DNA of 5,275 nt from Bacteroidota bacterium. GTDB taxonomy: Bacteria; Bacteroidota; Bacteroidia; Chitinophagales; Chitinophagaceae. The position numbers and the translations under genes are program-made. The notes beneath the pieces are model-generated. The model was not told where the DNA came from and did not search any database. It was given only the letters and a program-made list of their open reading frames with translations. This document shows positions 1 to 5,275 of this stretch, piece after piece; position 1 is the stretch's first letter, and every line of letters starts with the position of its first letter. The DNA lies in the NCBI GenBank assembly GCA_028877005.1, contig JAGWPI010000147.1:1-5275 (forward strand). The letters are read 5' to 3'.

Positions 1-3000
1 AAAAGGATAGATTTACATTAAAACCATAGCTTCGGGTAGTGGGTGTTTGAAGTCCTGAACCACTATCTTGGGTATACTGGTCAACATCTAAATCTTTATA
101 GCGATTTGGGAAAAAGTATAGTAAATTTCTACCCACCAATGAAACACTGGCACCACGTATAAATGAAGTTGATTTTAACCTATTTGCAGGAATATTATAG
201 GTTAAAGTAACCTCTCTTAATTTAGCATACGTTTTTTTAATAATATCCAAATCAGGTATAGAAGCCATACGAGTAACAAATGGTTGCACCTGACTTTTTG
301 TGGTATTTTGTGTTTCAGTTAAATTTTTCATGTTATTAATTGTTCCGGTAATTGGGTCTAAACTAATAGGCGCTCCTGTTAAATTAACCCCTTGCCCGGT
401 GTATGCTGCAACATTTGCTTCATCAAACGGTCTGGCTATACCAAATGCGCCTGTTGCACTTTCAATATGTCTTCCACCCTGCAGTGTTTTTTTCCGAACA
501 TAATCTTCCATTACGCCACCCACCAATCCATCAAACTGAAAGCGAAGTGCAAAGTTTTTATAGCTAAATGTGTTAATGGCTGCCCATTGAAAATTAGGAT
601 CGGAGTGGCCATAAATTTTTTGAGCAGAAGAACCTAAATCAGAAAAACGTAAGTACAAACCCGATGCAGGGTCAATAACCATTTTCCCATCCGGTGTACG
701 CACAAAGGCATTACCGTAAACCAAATCTACACGTGTTCCATTTTTTGAGTAATTATTGGGATTAGAATTGTTTACCCATTTTTTAACATAAGTAGATACA
801 TTAGCTGTTACATTCCAACTAAATCCGTTGGCATTATTAATAGGATTGGCATTCATGGTAAACTCCCATCCGTCATTGGTATATGCGTTTCCATTAGTTA
901 AAAAGCTGGAATATCCTGATGCTGCTGAGGTACCTTGATTTACAATACCCGTATTCAGGTAATGATAATGCGTAATGTCAAATCCTAATTTATTATCCAA
1001 GAATCGAATATCTATACCAAATTCAGTTGCTTTTCTTTCTGCTGTTTGAATATTAGTACTTACGGTTTGGTTAGTATATGTAGCACTATTGCTTAATTGA
1101 TTGGTAAATGTTGGACTTAAAGTATAAGGTTGAGAGAATTGATAACTAGGACCTCCATAGGGCGAATACCAGTTATACCCATAACCTGCAGCCGGGGTAG
1201 CGCTGATATCGGGTGTAAAGAATGCATTGGTACCGCCGCTCTTGCTTTCTGCATAAGAAGCCCGCACCTTTAAAAAACTAATAACCCTTGGCAGGTGAAG
1301 ATAATCAGATAATACCGAAGCTGCATTGAATGAGGGATAGAAGTAGCTATTATTATTTGCAGGTAATGCAGAAGACTTATCTACCCGTCCGGTTACATTG
1401 GCAATAAGAAAAGATTTATAACCTAAATCAACTGAATAATAGGCACTCAATACTTTCATTTGTGAGTGAAAAGTGCTTCCTGTTAAAGGGTAAAGTGAGT
1501 TAGAAAAAGCATAAATTCCGGGAACATTTAAATAATTAGTAGAAGTAAAATTAGAATTGAAATTAAAACTTCTAACTGTTCCGCCACCTAATGCTTCCAT
1601 GTCTAAAAAGCCTAATAAACTTTTCTTATATCGCACTTGTCCATCAACATAAGAATCATATTGCCCCCTTCTATCTTCTCTATAATCGCCCATCCGCAAT
1701 TCACGGCCATAAGCACCTGCAGAATATGGCATTTTTTCAGAATTAAACATATCATAAGTAGAAATACTGGGCCTTAGCTGAAATTCTAAATTTTTGGTAG
1801 GCTTATAGTTTAATGAAATATACCCATACATATTATTTTGATAATGGCCCCTTAACCATTCATATGACATAAAATAGGGATTATTATAGCGATAAAATTC
1901 CTCATATTTTTGCTGAATACCGGCTAAACCAGGCTGCCAATAATTACGCATATCACTCATAGCCCAGTCTGCTCCGCCCCAAAGAATAATATTATAAATA
2001 ATACTATTTGGTCCATATTGAACATCGGGAATATTAGGAGTTGATTGGCGACTATAATTTAAATAACTACTCAGTGTTAATTTAGGATTAAAACGTTGTG
2101 TTACACTAGCTGTTACATTAAAATTATTTAATTGCGTATTCGGAACAATGCCTTTTTGGTAGGTATTCCCAAAAGAAAAACGCACATCTGTTTTTTCAGT
2201 AGAAGAAGATATTGAAATACTATTAGTTGAAAGTAATCCGGCCTGAATAAACTTGCGCAAATTATCTTTACCCCTAGCTAACCATGGCGTAGGTTGTACA
2301 TGTCCAATATAAGTAGATCCATCAGCAAAAGTAGTGGTATAATTTTGTGTAGGATCATATTTGCCATCATATTGTGGTAATAATTGCCCTCTAAATTGCG
2401 GGCCCCAAACATCATAATCATAGTCATTTACACCAACACCTATAGCACCACCTCCGCGGTAGTTGGCAGGGCCAGAACCTCCTCCACCAAATGCATATTT
2501 TCCATTATCACCAGGGCCATATAAATCCTGATATTTTGGTAAAGCAATAAACCCTTTGTTAATTTGTGTACTTGAATTAAAATCTACATGAAGACCTTTA
2601 TTCTTAGCACCTTTTTTTGTAGTAATAATAATAGCACCATTTTTTCCTTGAAAACCATACAAAGAGGCAGCATTTGGTCCTTTTAAAATAGTTATTGTTT
2701 CAATATCATCCGGATTAATATTATAAGTATCAGACGTAAATGGCACACCGTCAACAACATACATAGGTTGATTATTGGCACCGTTTTCACCCCTAACAAT
2801 AATGCCTGGAGAATGACCAATTTCAGAATTAATGTTAATGGCTAAACCTGCAGCATTACCTTTTAGTGCATTAATAGGATCGGCCTCTCTGGCTTTGGTT
2901 AATTTGGTAGCATCAATAGTTTGTACAGCATACCCCAAGCGTTTGGCCTCTTTTTTAATACCTGTTGCAGTAACCACAACAGCACTTAAATCGGCATTCT

Positions 3001-3310
3001 GCGGACTCATAGCAATAGCTATAGAGTTAGCATCATGTACCACCAATCTTTTGGTTTCGAAACCAACATAAGAAAATTCCAATACATCACTTTTGTCAAC
3101 TGATATACTAAAATCGCCATTTGCGTTTGTAACTGTACCACGATTGGTTTTTTTTACTGAAATAGAAACCCCTTCAATAGGAGTTTGTGTAACTGCATCT
3201 ATCACACGTCCTTTAAGCACCATATTTTGTGCATGAACAGTGGAAGCAGTAAACAGACTAAGTGTTGCTAATAACAATAGTCTGAAAAGATTGGGGACAA
3301 TTTGCTTCAT
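1..3310 (-). CDS. SusC/RagA-family TonB-linked outer membrane receptor (stop codon just off the left edge)
   Basis: Seen: an unbroken minus-strand frame of 1103 codons from ATG at 3310 to base 2. Residues 1-27 are a signal peptide with an LLLL core and VHA|Q cleavage site. Residues about 30-109 are a carboxypeptidase-D regulatory-like domain (LKGRVIDAVTQTPIEGV, ending FSYVGFET). A TonB-box-like VVVTATG lies at 111-117. The plug follows to about 234, with MYVVDGVPF and the SusC signature GPNAASLYG at 211-219, then NGAIIITTKKG at 224-234. The rest is barrel, with a Gly-rich stretch at 275-293, ending RSYGFNVNLSF with terminal Phe typical of a BAM-recognised beta-signal. Base 1 supplies the T of the expected stop. 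Known: such receptors import large substrates (glycans, peptides, chelates) using TonB energy, usually with a SusD lipoprotein lid encoded next to them. There is no N-terminal STN domain, so direct anti-sigma signalling is unlikely. The substrate cannot be inferred. A co-oriented XRE-cupin regulator lies 167 bp upstream. Confidence 0.96.
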   Translation of the reverse strand, partial: MKQIVPNLFRLLLLATLSLFTASTVHAQNMVLKGRVIDAVTQTPIEGVSISVKKTNRGTVTNANGDFSISVDKSDVLEFSYVGFETKRLVVHDANSIAIAMSPQNADLSAVVVTATGIKKEAKRLGYAVQTIDATKLTKAREADPINALKGNAAGLAININSEIGHSPGIIVRGENGANNQPMYVVDGVPFTSDTYNINPDDIETITILKGPNAASLYGFQGKNGAIIITTKKGAKNKGLHVDFNSSTQINKGFIALPKYQDLYGPGDNGKYAFGGGGSGPANYRGGGAIGVGVNDYDYDVWGPQFRGQLLPQYDGKYDPTQNYTTTFADGSTYIGHVQPTPWLARGKDNLRKFIQAGLLSTNSISISSSTEKTDVRFSFGNTYQKGIVPNTQLNNFNVTASVTQRFNPKLTLSSYLNYSRQSTPNIPDVQYGPNSIIYNIILWGGADWAMSDMRNYWQPGLAGIQQKYEEFYRYNNPYFMSYEWLRGHYQNNMYGYISLNYKPTKNLEFQLRPSISTYDMFNSEKMPYSAGAYGRELRMGDYREDRRGQYDSYVDGQVRYKKSLLGFLDMEALGGGTVRSFNFNSNFTSTNYLNVPGIYAFSNSLYPLTGSTFHSQMKVLSAYYSVDLGYKSFLIANVTGRVDKSSALPANNNSYFYPSFNAASVLSDYLHLPRVISFLKVRASYAESKSGGTNAFFTPDISATPAAGYGYNWYSPYGGPSYQFSQPYTLSPTFTNQLSNSATYTNQTVSTNIQTAERKATEFGIDIRFLDNKLGFDITHYHYLNTGIVNQGTSAASGYSSFLTNGNAYTNDGWEFTMNANPINNANGFSWNVTANVSTYVKKWVNNSNPNNYSKNGTRVDLVYGNAFVRTPDGKMVIDPASGLYLRFSDLGSSAQKIYGHSDPNFQWAAINTFSYKNFALRFQFDGLVGGVMEDYVRKKTLQGGRHIESATGAFGIARPFDEANVAAYTGQGVNLTGAPISLDPITGTINNMKNLTETQNTTKSQVQPFVTRMASIPDLDIIKKTYAKLREVTLTYNIPANRLKSTSFIRGASVSLVGRNLLYFFPNRYKDLDVDQYTQDSGSGLQTPTTRSYGFNVNLSF

Positions 3311-3333
3311 AAACAATTTGTTTAGTTATGAGG

Positions 3334-3341
3334 CAAAACTA
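3334..3341 (-). promoter_or_regulatory. Candidate Bacteroidota -7 box for the SusC-like gene
   Basis: On the minus strand this reads TAGTTTTG, a perfect match to the Bacteroidota primary-sigma -7 consensus TAnnTTTG. It lies 23 bases before the receptor ATG, which would give a leader of roughly 15-20 bases. No convincing -33 TTTG/TTG is found about 17-23 bases further upstream, so the promoter would be weak alone or activator-dependent. No Shine-Dalgarno sequence precedes the ATG, as is usual in this phylum. The assignment is by consensus match only. Confidence 0.45.
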
Positions 3342-3374
3342 TCCGGTCAATGTTATGGAATTATTGCGGTAATA

Positions 3375-3441
3375 TTAACAAATAGTAAAGCAATATTTAA
3401 CAAAGTATCCTAAAATAAGCATATAGTTAACAAATATTAAA
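3375..3441. repeat. Three direct copies of TTAACAAA upstream of the SusC-like gene
   Basis: TTAACAAA occurs at 3375-3382, 3397-3404 and 3427-3434. The first and third copies extend to a 15-base near-repeat, TTAACAAATAGTAAA (3375-3389) and TTAACAAATATTAAA (3427-3441), differing at one base. Read toward the receptor gene the motif is TTTGTTAA, so each copy also offers a TTTG resembling a -33 element. The copies fill the only gap between the regulator gene and the receptor gene, where an operator array would be expected. Binding by the XRE-cupin protein is an inference; AT-rich chance repetition remains possible. Confidence 0.5.
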
Positions 3442-3465
3442 CTTTTATGAATAAATTGTTAACTA
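3424..3465. repeat. 10-bp perfect inverted repeat with 22-bp spacer
   Basis: TAGTTAACAA (3424-3433) and TTGTTAACTA (3456-3465) are exact reverse complements, each containing the palindrome GTTAAC. Arm centres are 32 bp apart, close to three helical turns, so two protein dimers could sit on one DNA face. The element begins 12 bp past the stop of the regulator gene and its left arm overlaps the third TTAACAAA copy. It could instead act as a weak AT-rich transcript-end hairpin for the regulator, but the 22-base loop and absence of a U-tract make a standard intrinsic terminator unlikely. Confidence 0.5.
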
Positions 3466-3477
3466 CTAATTTTGGCA

Positions 3478-4053
3478 TTACCCTTTTGGTAAAAAGAAAT
3501 AAACAACTAATAACAATGCATCTTCTGTTCCTATGTTTATTGGGTTATGCCATTCCGTAGCATCAAAAAACAATGAATCACCGGGTTCCATATCATAAAT
3601 ATCTTCACCAATGGCATACCGCAATTTACCTTGTAGTAAATACTTAAATTCAAAAGCCTGTGTAACCACCGCTTGCCGATGCGCATTTGGGGTAATGCGT
3701 AATAAAACAAAATCTAAATGATAATCTTGAAAAGTTGCAGTAAACATACGTTGGTAAAAAAATCCTTCTGCATTCTCTTTCTCAAAATGCTGATAAACTG
3801 ATTTCTTTTTAAAAATGACTTTATTCCCTGATTGTAGATTTATATTTTTAAAAAATTCATTCAAATCAACTTCTAATCCTTTAATCAAATTTAATAATAC
3901 ATTTAACGAAGGAATGGTTCTACTATTTTCAACCTGACTTAACATGCTCTTTGTAATTCCTGCTTTTTCAGCTAATTCTTGCAATGTAATATTCCTTTCT
4001 TTCCTAATTTCTTTTAACCGATTACTAATTTGTATAATAATGTCTTCCTGCAT
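3478..4053 (-). CDS. XRE-family transcriptional regulator with C-terminal cupin domain
   Basis: Seen: 191 residues, ATG at 4053, TAA at 3478-3480. Residues about 9-66 form an HTH_3/XRE DNA-binding domain: RLKEIRKERNITLQELAEKAG, then a recognition helix in ITKSMLSQVENSRTIPSL. A linker leads to a cupin barrel at about 110-188, with FEFKYLLQGKLRYAIG and MEPGDSLFFDATEWHNPIN. Length and two-domain order are typical of XRE-cupin regulators, cytoplasmic proteins in which the cupin senses a small molecule and tunes HTH binding. Oddity: cupin motif 1 keeps Glu135 and Gly142, but its two canonical His positions are not His (only His125, further upstream). Motif 2 keeps His169 and Asn173. A classical metal site therefore looks incomplete, and the ligand is unknown. 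Context: same strand as and upstream of the SusC-like gene, divergent from the Cys-motif genes; either may be its target, as may its own promoter. No clear -7 box was found upstream. Confidence 0.93.
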   Translation of the reverse strand: MQEDIIIQISNRLKEIRKERNITLQELAEKAGITKSMLSQVENSRTIPSLNVLLNLIKGLEVDLNEFFKNINLQSGNKVIFKKKSVYQHFEKENAEGFFYQRMFTATFQDYHLDFVLLRITPNAHRQAVVTQAFEFKYLLQGKLRYAIGEDIYDMEPGDSLFFDATEWHNPINIGTEDALLLVVYFFLPKG

Positions 4054-4140
4054 ACAACAAATAATTCAAATAGTGATGAAATGCTGTAATATATTAAAAT
4101 TGTATGAAACCATTTTATCCGCAATAACAAACTACCTTAA

Positions 4141-4191
4141 AAAGTATTATTCTTAAAATATGCTTAGCATCATAATCCGAGAAAATACTTT
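4141..4191. repeat. 8-bp inverted repeat in the divergent control region
   Basis: AAAGTATT (4141-4148) and AATACTTT (4184-4191) are exact reverse complements separated by 35 bp. They bracket the palindrome at 4160-4170, and the right arm ends just before the candidate -7 box at 4195-4202. The placement between two divergent genes suits regulator half-sites, but both arms are AT-rich and short, so chance is a serious alternative. Apart from this, the palindrome and the -7 box, I see nothing specific in the 4054-4210 intergenic stretch. Confidence 0.25.
4160..4170. promoter_or_regulatory. Palindrome ATGCTTAGCAT, candidate operator (copy 1)
   Basis: ATGCT-T-AGCAT is an odd-centred perfect palindrome located 24 bp upstream of the candidate -7 box of the small Cys-motif gene, about where a -33/-40 regulator would bind. 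The identical 11-mer recurs at 4707-4717. The ATG within it is an alternative in-frame start for the downstream gene, judged less likely. The operator role is inference. Confidence 0.35.
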
Positions 4192-4194
4192 AAT

Positions 4195-4202
4195 TAATTT
4201 TG
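4195..4202 (+). promoter_or_regulatory. Candidate Bacteroidota -7 box for the small Cys-motif gene
   Basis: TAATTTTG perfectly matches TAnnTTTG and lies 8 bases before the ATG at 4211. Transcription starting the usual 5-7 bases downstream of the box would begin at or within a few bases of the ATG, giving a leaderless or nearly leaderless message. No -33 TTTG is present at the expected distance; the palindrome at 4160-4170 occupies nearby sequence instead. This box also argues against the upstream ATG at 4160 as the true start. Confidence 0.4.
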
Positions 4203-4210
4203 CACATTGT

Positions 4211-4585
4211 ATGTTTAAAAACTTGTTGATATTGCTTATGATAGTTGGTATTGGCGGTGAAAGCTTCCAAACCAATTTAATTGAGCTATATTATCAGCTA
4301 AACAAAGCTGCAATAACAGAAAAATTTTGTGTGAATAAAGACAAACCACAAATGCACTGCAATGGTCAATGCCATTTAGCTAAAGAATTAAAAAAAGCCA
4401 CACAACCACTCTCTAACTCAAATAATAATAAAAATTTTAAAAGTATTCAACTTTTTGCACAGCATGCTACTACTCAAATTTTTTGTTTAAGTAAGTTAAA
4501 AGCCGTTACACATTTCAATTATACTGAATTAATTAATAAAGGCTTTATTGGCGCTTTTTTCCACCCCCCTACCCTCAATGCATAA
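4211..4585 (+). CDS. Small exported or membrane-anchored Cys-motif protein, conserved Bacteroidota hypothetical
   Basis: Seen: 124 residues from ATG 4211. The N-terminus (MFKNLLILLMIVGIGGESF) is a short Lys-containing start followed by a hydrophobic stretch, fitting a signal peptide or single membrane anchor. The body has C40-VNKDKP-QMH-C50-NGQ-C54-HLAKELKK, an Asn/Lys-rich low-complexity linker (about 66-77), a further Cys92, and ends near FFHPP. An in-frame ATG at 4160 would add 17 polar residues before the hydrophobic segment and place the -7 box inside the gene, so 4211 is preferred. From memory, proteins with CxNkdkP...CxGkCxL and a terminal FHPP recur in Bacteroidota as uncharacterised proteins; I know of no proven function. 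The Cys spacing (x9, x3) would allow metal or disulfide chemistry outside the cytoplasm, but that is inference. It is probably the first gene of a unit with the barrel gene 91 bp downstream. Confidence 0.78.
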   Translation: MFKNLLILLMIVGIGGESFQTNLIELYYQLNKAAITEKFCVNKDKPQMHCNGQCHLAKELKKATQPLSNSNNNKNFKSIQLFAQHATTQIFCLSKLKAVTHFNYTELINKGFIGAFFHPPTLNA

Positions 4586-4620
4586 TTTTTAAATACAAAT
4601 TATTTTAGTAATATAATTCT

Positions 4621-4638
4621 TCTGTTTTATTAAACAGA
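4621..4638 (+). terminator. Weak hairpin between the two plus-strand genes; possible terminator or attenuator
   Basis: TCTGTTT (4621-4627) pairs perfectly with AAACAGA (4632-4638) around a TATT loop, and T-rich sequence follows. The 7-bp stem has only two G:C pairs, so it is weaker than a typical intrinsic terminator. It lies 35 bp after the stop of the small Cys-motif gene and 38 bp before the next start, in a gap that is about 92% AT. No -7 consensus is seen after it, so partial readthrough feeding the downstream gene is plausible. Confidence 0.35.
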
Positions 4639-4676
4639 TTATATTTTATTTTAATATTATTATTTTTTAAAAATAT

Positions 4677-5275
4677 ATGAATAAAAAAAATTTTCTAACT
4701 GTTATAATGCTTAGCATTACAGCATCTTCTTTTGCATGTGCCATTTGCGGCTGTGGTGGTAGTAATTTTTATTTGGGTTTAATGCCTCATTTTAGAACTA
4801 AATTTATTGGCATACGCTATGCATATAGTAATTATAATACAGTACTAGCTAATGACCCCACACAGTTTAGTCACAACTATTACAATAGTATACAAATATG
4901 GGGCGGATTTAATGTTGGGAAACGATGGCAACTTCTATATATTGTACCTGTACATTTTAACAAACAAATTGATGATGATGGTATTACCAATAAAAATGGA
5001 TTAGGTGATGCATCCATCATGGCCAACTATTTGTTGTTTCACAAAACCAAAACCTATGAACACCACGCAGGAATTGAACAACAATTATGGATTGGAGGTG
5101 GTGCAAAATTACCAACCGGCAAAATGGATGTGAATTTAAAAGACCCTAATATTACCGTTGCAGATGTAAATGCGCAATTAGGCACCGGTAGTATTGATTT
5201 TATAATAAATACTATGTACAACATCCGAATTGGGAATTGGGGGGTAAATACTTCATTAACCTATAAAGCTAATAC
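4677..5275 (+). CDS. Probable outer-membrane beta-barrel protein with N-terminal CxxCxC cluster (3' end beyond window)
   Basis: Seen: 199 complete codons from ATG 4677, open at the right edge. MNKK plus a hydrophobic stretch ending SSFA (1-20) is a signal peptide. Cleavage after Ala20 would expose C21-AI-C24-G-C26-GGSNFYLG at the mature N-terminus. Ser at -3 makes a lipoprotein box poor, so signal peptidase I cleavage is more likely. The rest alternates aromatic and polar residues as in beta-strands (FIGIRYAYSNYN at 43-54, IQIWGGFNVGKRWQLLYIVPV at about 72-92), with NGLGDASIMANYLLF (107-121) and GGGAKLPTGK (140-149). The GD...PTGK pattern resembles the transporter-like barrels grouped near the MetA-pathway/phenol-degradation OMP family (PF13557); that match is from memory. 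Similar CGCGGSNFYLG-type proteins occur in Bacteroidota without known function. Probably transcribed with the preceding Cys-motif gene. Metal handling is a guess from the Cys cluster. Confidence 0.85.
   Translation, partial: MNKKNFLTVIMLSITASSFACAICGCGGSNFYLGLMPHFRTKFIGIRYAYSNYNTVLANDPTQFSHNYYNSIQIWGGFNVGKRWQLLYIVPVHFNKQIDDDGITNKNGLGDASIMANYLLFHKTKTYEHHAGIEQQLWIGGGAKLPTGKMDVNLKDPNITVADVNAQLGTGSIDFIINTMYNIRIGNWGVNTSLTYKAN
4706..4718. promoter_or_regulatory. Palindrome AATGCTTAGCATT inside the barrel gene (copy 2)
   Basis: This 13-bp odd-centred palindrome contains the same ATGCTTAGCAT found at 4160-4170; centres are 547 bp apart. It lies 30 bases into the barrel gene, encoding part of its signal peptide (Met11-Leu-Ser-Ile). 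A second operator inside a controlled unit is possible; coincidence with signal-peptide codons is the main alternative. Confidence 0.25.

Noticed and set aside
1..10. Receptor gene truncated or disrupted at the left edge
   Set aside because: The protein already ends in a complete beta-signal with terminal Phe, and base 1 fits the first base of a stop; the lack of a visible stop is a window-edge effect.
300..637. Two overlapping plus-strand open frames (67 and 81 residues)
   Set aside because: They lie wholly antisense to the barrel-encoding part of the SusC-like gene, have no recognisable domain and no promoter, and are explained as shadows of that gene.
2420..2490. Gly-rich stretch of the SusC-like protein as a repeat or insertion
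   Set aside because: The Gly-rich segment (residues 275-293) and following DYDYD/WGP lie where SusC proteins commonly have a variable loop before a WGP motif; the frame is unbroken and codon use is ordinary.
2832..3071. Plus-strand open frame of 79 residues with hydrophobic, Ala-rich content
   Set aside because: Antisense to the carboxypeptidase-like and plug domains of the SusC-like gene, whose reading is clear; the apparent hydrophobicity comes from the opposite strand's codons.
3944..4156. Plus-strand open frame of 70 residues
   Set aside because: Its first half is antisense to the HTH domain of the XRE regulator and the rest is AT-rich intergenic DNA; no family features.
4160..4210. Upstream in-frame ATG as start of the small Cys-motif protein
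   Set aside because: It would put 17 polar residues before the hydrophobic segment and bury a perfect -7 box in the coding region; 4211 gives a normal export N-terminus. Not excluded.
4555..4569. Adjacent T6 and C6 runs as a phase-variation tract
   Set aside because: The runs are short and encode the FFHPP ending that appears to be typical of the family, only a few codons from the stop, so a switching role is unlikely.

Overview
The window reads as a low-GC member of the Bacteroidota. It carries an almost complete SusC/RagA-type TonB-linked outer membrane protein, small exported proteins with Bacteroidota-style Cys motifs, no clear Shine-Dalgarno sequences, and two perfect matches to the Bacteroidota -7 promoter box TAnnTTTG. 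I see no tRNA, rRNA, CRISPR array, insertion sequence or phage gene. A finer taxonomic placement cannot be supported from this sequence.

Layout from left to right. Positions 1-3310 (minus strand) are one continuous SusC-like receptor gene of 1103 visible codons. Its C-terminal beta-signal ends on Phe exactly at the window edge, and only the last two bases of the expected stop are missing. Positions 3311-3477 are an AT-rich control region with three copies of TTAACAAA, a 10-bp inverted repeat and a -7 box for the receptor gene. Positions 3478-4053 (minus strand) encode a 191-residue XRE-family helix-turn-helix regulator with a C-terminal cupin domain, lying upstream of the receptor gene in the same orientation. 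Positions 4054-4210 are a divergent control region. Positions 4211-4585 (plus strand) encode a small membrane-anchored or secreted protein with a CVNKDKP...CNGQC motif. After a 91-bp, roughly 92% AT gap with a small hairpin, position 4677 to the right edge begins a probable outer-membrane beta-barrel gene whose mature N-terminus carries a CxxCxC cluster.

Working together: the XRE-cupin protein sits where it could control the receptor gene on one side, the Cys-motif pair on the other, or both. The two plus-strand genes are probably one unit acting outside the cytoplasm. Their Cys motifs suggest metal or redox work (copper is a guess), but nothing in the window proves it. The substrate of the SusC-like receptor is unknown, and a SusD-type partner, if present, would lie beyond the left edge.
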